Made by a program: the position numbers and the translations under genes. This document shows, one piece after another, positions 5,547 through 8,803 of a DNA stretch of 8,803 nucleotides. The notes under the pieces are model-generated. The model saw only the letters and a program-made list of their open reading frames with translations. It made no database searches and was not told the origin of the DNA. The DNA is from Bacillota bacterium. Its GTDB lineage: Bacteria; Bacillota; Clostridia; Tissierellales; Peptoniphilaceae. How positions within the stretch are numbered: the first letter of the stretch is position 1; the number at the start of each line of letters is the position of its first letter. The DNA lies in contig JAEXBH010000061.1 of assembly GCA_023394215.1 (NCBI GenBank), positions 1 to 8,803 of the forward strand, given 5' to 3'.

Positions 5547-8500
5547 CTATAGTTTCCATAACATCCCAAGCCCTGTAATTTGCCCATTATCGGCCTTGGT
5601 TCCCTTTTCGGTAAGGGCTAAAAAATTGCCCTTATTTTTCATACCGCTATTTTCAGCTATGGAATAATCCCTAACATGAAGTTCATATATAATCGGATTT
5701 TTCATATCGCTTCCTTTAGGATTTTCAACACTTGAAGGCTTAGGTGTAGCAACAACGCTTCTTTCCCCATTCACACTTACAGCTCTTGCATAAGGGTCTA
5801 CCGTACGATTCGTCTTATCAACAAAATGAACATCATACATATACTCCTTACCGGTCAAATCTCCGGATATTTTATAACTGTATACTCCCTTTTCCTCCGC
5901 CGTCATAGGGATTATTTGCTTAACCTGACCATTTTCAAACAAAACAAGATCCACTCCCATGGATGTAGGCGCCCAAATTTTAAAAACAGTGTCGCCGTCA
6001 ACAAGCATATTTCCAAGCTTGCCGTCATAGGCATACTTTTGATCAAATTCATCTGTAGCAACAACATTGCCCACAGATGCCGATCCTCTAAGTGTAATCT
6101 CTTTTCCGTCAACATTTTGCTTAAAGCTTAACTTAAGAATTTTTTCCAACGGCAAATCTTCCTTAAATTTAATCAAAAATTCTTTACTCGCCCCTATATT
6201 TCCCTGTTTAGCATCTATGGATAGGACTTTATCATTGATGTTTTGATCATCAAGCAACAATTCGCAGCTGTTTTTCATAAGCTGTAAGTCTACATCCTTG
6301 TTTGTTTTTACTGTCGCCTCCCTAAACTTATCTATGGTAAAAGTCTTAATAGCCATTTCCTCATCTTCAAGTTTTATAGGCTTATTTAAATAAACTGTTT
6401 CATCCTTAGCTCTGATCCAAATATGCTTAGGATTTTCATCAATATCAACAAACCTGTCAAATTCTATATCCTTTTCCCAATTAGGACCCTTAACTAAAAA
6501 TCCTATCTTTTTAACATCATCAGCAATTCCTATCTGGGCAAGCTTCCCAAAATCATCATTGGCCGTAAACTTATATTCCGCACCGTTTCCTTCAGGTTCT
6601 TTATTCCAAACCCATAACGCCCAATTTCCATTATCAGGATCATCAAAGTGGAATATAACTTTCCTCTCCTCATCTTCTACCAAGTTAGGATCCGTTTGAG
6701 GAACAAATACCCCGGTTCCTCCTTTAGAACTTGCAGGTATGATGATTTGAACCTTTCCGCCCTTAGCGGCAAATTCCCTATTTTCATTAAACTTATCAAG
6801 CAACTTGTTGCCCAAGTTCTTATCCAAGTCTATAGTTACTTTTCTTTCACTGTCGGAAACATTTAATCCTACAAATATGGTTTCTCCCTTGTATGACCTT
6901 GTAAATACCGATACTGAGCCGTCCGCATAAAGGCTCTTCCTGTCTCCTCTGGCAAATATGCTTGCATGTTCTCGTCTAAGGTTTGTTATCTTTTGATAAT
7001 GCGACAAGAGACTGTTGTTTTCAATTTTAGTCCAATCAAAATCTCTTCTATTTTGATTTCCTGCATATGGTGCCGACTGTCCTATCTCCTCCCCATAATA
7101 TATTACAGGATTTCCCTTTGCCGTCATTTGCAGGGAGGCTGCGACTTTTTGCAAATTTTCATTCCCATTTATCTTGGTTGCCATAAAGCCGTCTTCATCA
7201 TGAGATGACAAAAAAGAACCCAAGCCGTAATTATATGAAATTTTGGCATTTCTTTGCGCAAGTCTTGCTTCAACGCCCGCTATATCTCCCTTAATAAACC
7301 TATCTGCAAGATTCTTAAATTCAAAATCCAAAATAGAATCCATCATGCCGTTGGCAAGATATCCGCCGTTTGAATCAACTGAACCTCCATAATACTCGCC
7401 TATAAGCTTAAAATTAGGATTTTTTTCAACAAGAGCATTTTTAAATTCCTTCCATGTATCATGCTCGACATGTTTTACAGTGTCTACCCTAAAATAATCT
7501 ACAGAGTTTCCCTTATCTGTCCTTAATTTACTTAACCAATCAGTCTGCCATTCAACAAGCTTTTTACTTACCTCAGGATCTTCCGTTTTAAAATCCGGTA
7601 ATCCTGAAAGCTCCATAGTCACATCATTTGAACCTGATGCCGCCCTGGTCATACCTGCAAAATTTGAATTATTTTTAGTATCGTAGCCCGGATGATTAAG
7701 CACAACGTCAATCATAAGCTTCATTCCATTATCATGCAAAACATCAATAAGCTTTTTAAGGGTTTCTACATTCCCAAGCCTATTCTCAACTCTTGTAAAA
7801 TCTTCAGCCCAATATCCATGATAGCCATAAGATTTTCCACCATTATTGCTTAAATTATTTTCAATATTATCAACTATAGGAGTTATCCAAACTGTAGTAA
7901 CACCAAGCTTTTTCAAATAATCAACCTTATCAATTATTCCTTGAAAATCTCCGCCATGATAAGCATCTATGCTGCCCAAGTCATAAGAACCGTTTGATGT
8001 AGGGTCATTATTGGACTTATCTCCATCAAAGAACCTGTCCGTAAGCAAGAAATAAATTATTTCTTCATCCCAAACTATTTTTTTATCACTATCTTCACTC
8101 GCAACGACCTTTACCTTTACGGTGTCTGAATGCTTTACATCATACTTGTCAATTACAACCACACTAAGAGTCTTATCTCCAAGTTCAGCCCCTATATCTA
8201 CCGCAACATTTTGTGTCAGCAAATCAAGCGGCATCGAAATCTTTCCCTGCCCTAAATCACCGGCATCCACATAGGCTTCTTTTAATTCGTGATTTTCAGG
8301 ATTGTCCAAACTAAGCCTTACTACAAAGGAATCTCCCGCCTTTACCTGCGGCATATTCAAAGAAGCCTTTACTCCAATCTTTGTGTCTGCAAGTCTAACA
8401 TAAGACTTACCCTCAATCTCATTGGATACATCATTTTTCCTTGTCACATTCCCGTCTCTTGTGACATCAAAAGTATAAATATAGTCAAAACCCCTTTCCG

Positions 8501-8803
8501 GATTTTCCAAACTATAACGGTATCTCTGATCAAGCTCTATATACTCCATATCAAAGGATCCGAGATTTACTTTTTCATCCGTCTTTAAATTCTTCTTTTC
8601 TATATTTATCTTAACACCCTGTATGCTGCCCATTTTATCAGCTTCATACAAATCTATGTCCCTATAATAAAAATCTATTTTGCCATCCTTAACTTCAGGC
8701 CCTTTTAGATAAGGAACAGTATGAAAGTCGCTTTCTCCCCTGTTTATAAACACTTTGGTAGTTTTTTCCAATGCCTTAGGATCTGTCACTATAGTCCTGT
8801 CTA
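5547..8803 (-). CDS. Truncated amylopullulanase: GH13 alpha-amylase, CBM41, CBM48, broken pullulanase domain (5' partial)
   Basis: This is a large starch/glycogen/pullulan-degrading enzyme, probably exported. The frame stays open through the right edge, so the true start and any signal peptide lie outside. Numbering is from the GTG at 8789, which is not taken as the start. An N-terminal region (1-230) ends in a beta-sandwich-like stretch. The GH13 amylase module (about 243-690) is complete: DVVLNH (361-366), FRVDTVKH with nucleophile Asp436, GEYYGG with acid/base Glu465, SSHDED with Asp531, plus LPDF (397-400). A CBM41 pullulanase-type starch-binding domain (708-803, WALWVW) follows, then a linking N2-like domain (812-915), CBM48 (918-1013, FKIWAPTS), and the opening of a GH13_14 pullulanase domain (1031-1074, IYELHVRDYSIAENSGM). 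The protein then ends abruptly with GMLWKL. The whole second catalytic barrel and any cell-wall anchor are missing. Amylase activity could survive; debranching activity from this polypeptide should not. Confidence 0.92.
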   Translation of the reverse strand, partial: DRTIVTDPKALEKTTKVFINRGESDFHTVPYLKGPEVKDGKIDFYYRDIDLYEADKMGSIQGVKINIEKKNLKTDEKVNLGSFDMEYIELDQRYRYSLENPERGFDYIYTFDVTRDGNVTRKNDVSNEIEGKSYVRLADTKIGVKASLNMPQVKAGDSFVVRLSLDNPENHELKEAYVDAGDLGQGKISMPLDLLTQNVAVDIGAELGDKTLSVVVIDKYDVKHSDTVKVKVVASEDSDKKIVWDEEIIYFLLTDRFFDGDKSNNDPTSNGSYDLGSIDAYHGGDFQGIIDKVDYLKKLGVTTVWITPIVDNIENNLSNNGGKSYGYHGYWAEDFTRVENRLGNVETLKKLIDVLHDNGMKLMIDVVLNHPGYDTKNNSNFAGMTRAASGSNDVTMELSGLPDFKTEDPEVSKKLVEWQTDWLSKLRTDKGNSVDYFRVDTVKHVEHDTWKEFKNALVEKNPNFKLIGEYYGGSVDSNGGYLANGMMDSILDFEFKNLADRFIKGDIAGVEARLAQRNAKISYNYGLGSFLSSHDEDGFMATKINGNENLQKVAASLQMTAKGNPVIYYGEEIGQSAPYAGNQNRRDFDWTKIENNSLLSHYQKITNLRREHASIFARGDRKSLYADGSVSVFTRSYKGETIFVGLNVSDSERKVTIDLDKNLGNKLLDKFNENREFAAKGGKVQIIIPASSKGGTGVFVPQTDPNLVEDEERKVIFHFDDPDNGNWALWVWNKEPEGNGAEYKFTANDDFGKLAQIGIADDVKKIGFLVKGPNWEKDIEFDRFVDIDENPKHIWIRAKDETVYLNKPIKLEDEEMAIKTFTIDKFREATVKTNKDVDLQLMKNSCELLLDDQNINDKVLSIDAKQGNIGASKEFLIKFKEDLPLEKILKLSFKQNVDGKEITLRGSASVGNVVATDEFDQKYAYDGKLGNMLVDGDTVFKIWAPTSMGVDLVLFENGQVKQIIPMTAEEKGVYSYKISGDLTGKEYMYDVHFVDKTNRTVDPYARAVSVNGERSVVATPKPSSVENPKGSDMKNPIIYELHVRDYSIAENSGMKNKGNFLALTEKGTKADNGQITGLGMLWKL
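5550..5576 (-). other. Probable deletion junction at the end of the amylopullulanase gene
   Basis: Protein similarity to type I pullulanase holds through ITGL (codons ending at 5568), where relatives continue with a DxLKxLGVTHV-type sequence. From 5567 downward no frame encodes that continuation. One frame gives GMLWKL and a stop, and the other two give unrelated short peptides. Loss in all three frames argues for a deletion or rearrangement rather than a single-base frameshift. Confidence 0.55.

Noticed and set aside
1453..8588. Several open frames of 66-101 codons on the plus strand, at 1453-1674, 3365-3580, 3617-3922, 4428-4628, 4651-4854, 5826-6131, 6648-6866, 6966-7208 and 8289-8588
   Set aside because: All lie opposite well-supported minus-strand genes, match no family I recognise, and have the composition expected of antisense shadows.
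8787..8789. GTG at 8789 as the start of the amylopullulanase, with AGGA just upstream
   Set aside because: The frame continues open to the window edge (residues DRTI precede it), there is no signal peptide after it, and the sequence reads as the middle of a larger exported protein.

Overview
The window is AT-rich, and all six genes lie on the minus strand, so transcription runs from high to low coordinates. The codon use, strong GGAGG-type ribosome binding sites, U-tailed terminators and protein families (a macrodomain plus macrodomain-linked sirtuin pair, a YwnA-like Rrf2 regulator, a secreted-type amylopullulanase, a CydDC-like heterodimeric ABC exporter) point to a low-GC Gram-positive bacterium. 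An anaerobic clostridial relative such as a Peptoniphilaceae coccus is my best guess, but that is inference.

In transcription order: (1) 8803-5547 is a large amylopullulanase-type glycoside hydrolase. It is cut by the window edge at its 5' side and broken at its 3' side. It keeps a complete GH13 alpha-amylase module, a CBM41 and a CBM48, but stops about 45 residues into the second (pullulanase, GH13_14) catalytic module. (2) 5449-5009 is an Rrf2-family regulator with its own promoter, a candidate operator and a perfect terminator hairpin. (3) 4889-4086 and 4102-3119 are an overlapping pair: a zinc-type macrodomain ADP-ribosyl hydrolase and a class M sirtuin (SirTM). They end at a second terminator (3063-3088). 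(4) 2871-1123 and 1133-<1 encode the two half-transporters of a CydD/CydC-like exporter. They overlap by 11 bases, have a predicted promoter near 2948-2976, and the second gene runs off the left edge just before its Walker A motif.

Functionally, the macrodomain/sirtuin pair is a write-and-erase protein ADP-ribosylation module. Its usual partners (GcvH-L carrier protein, LplA2 lipoate ligase) are not in this window. The sirtuin has Gln in place of the catalytic His, as expected for SirTM enzymes, and appears to have lost most of its zinc-binding cysteines.

The most notable structural event is the end of the amylopullulanase. The sequence after its last recognisable residues matches pullulanase in no frame, which points to a deletion that brought the Rrf2 gene close behind it. 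No intergenic stretch exceeds 300 bases. I see no RNA genes, CRISPR arrays, insertion sequences or attachment sites.
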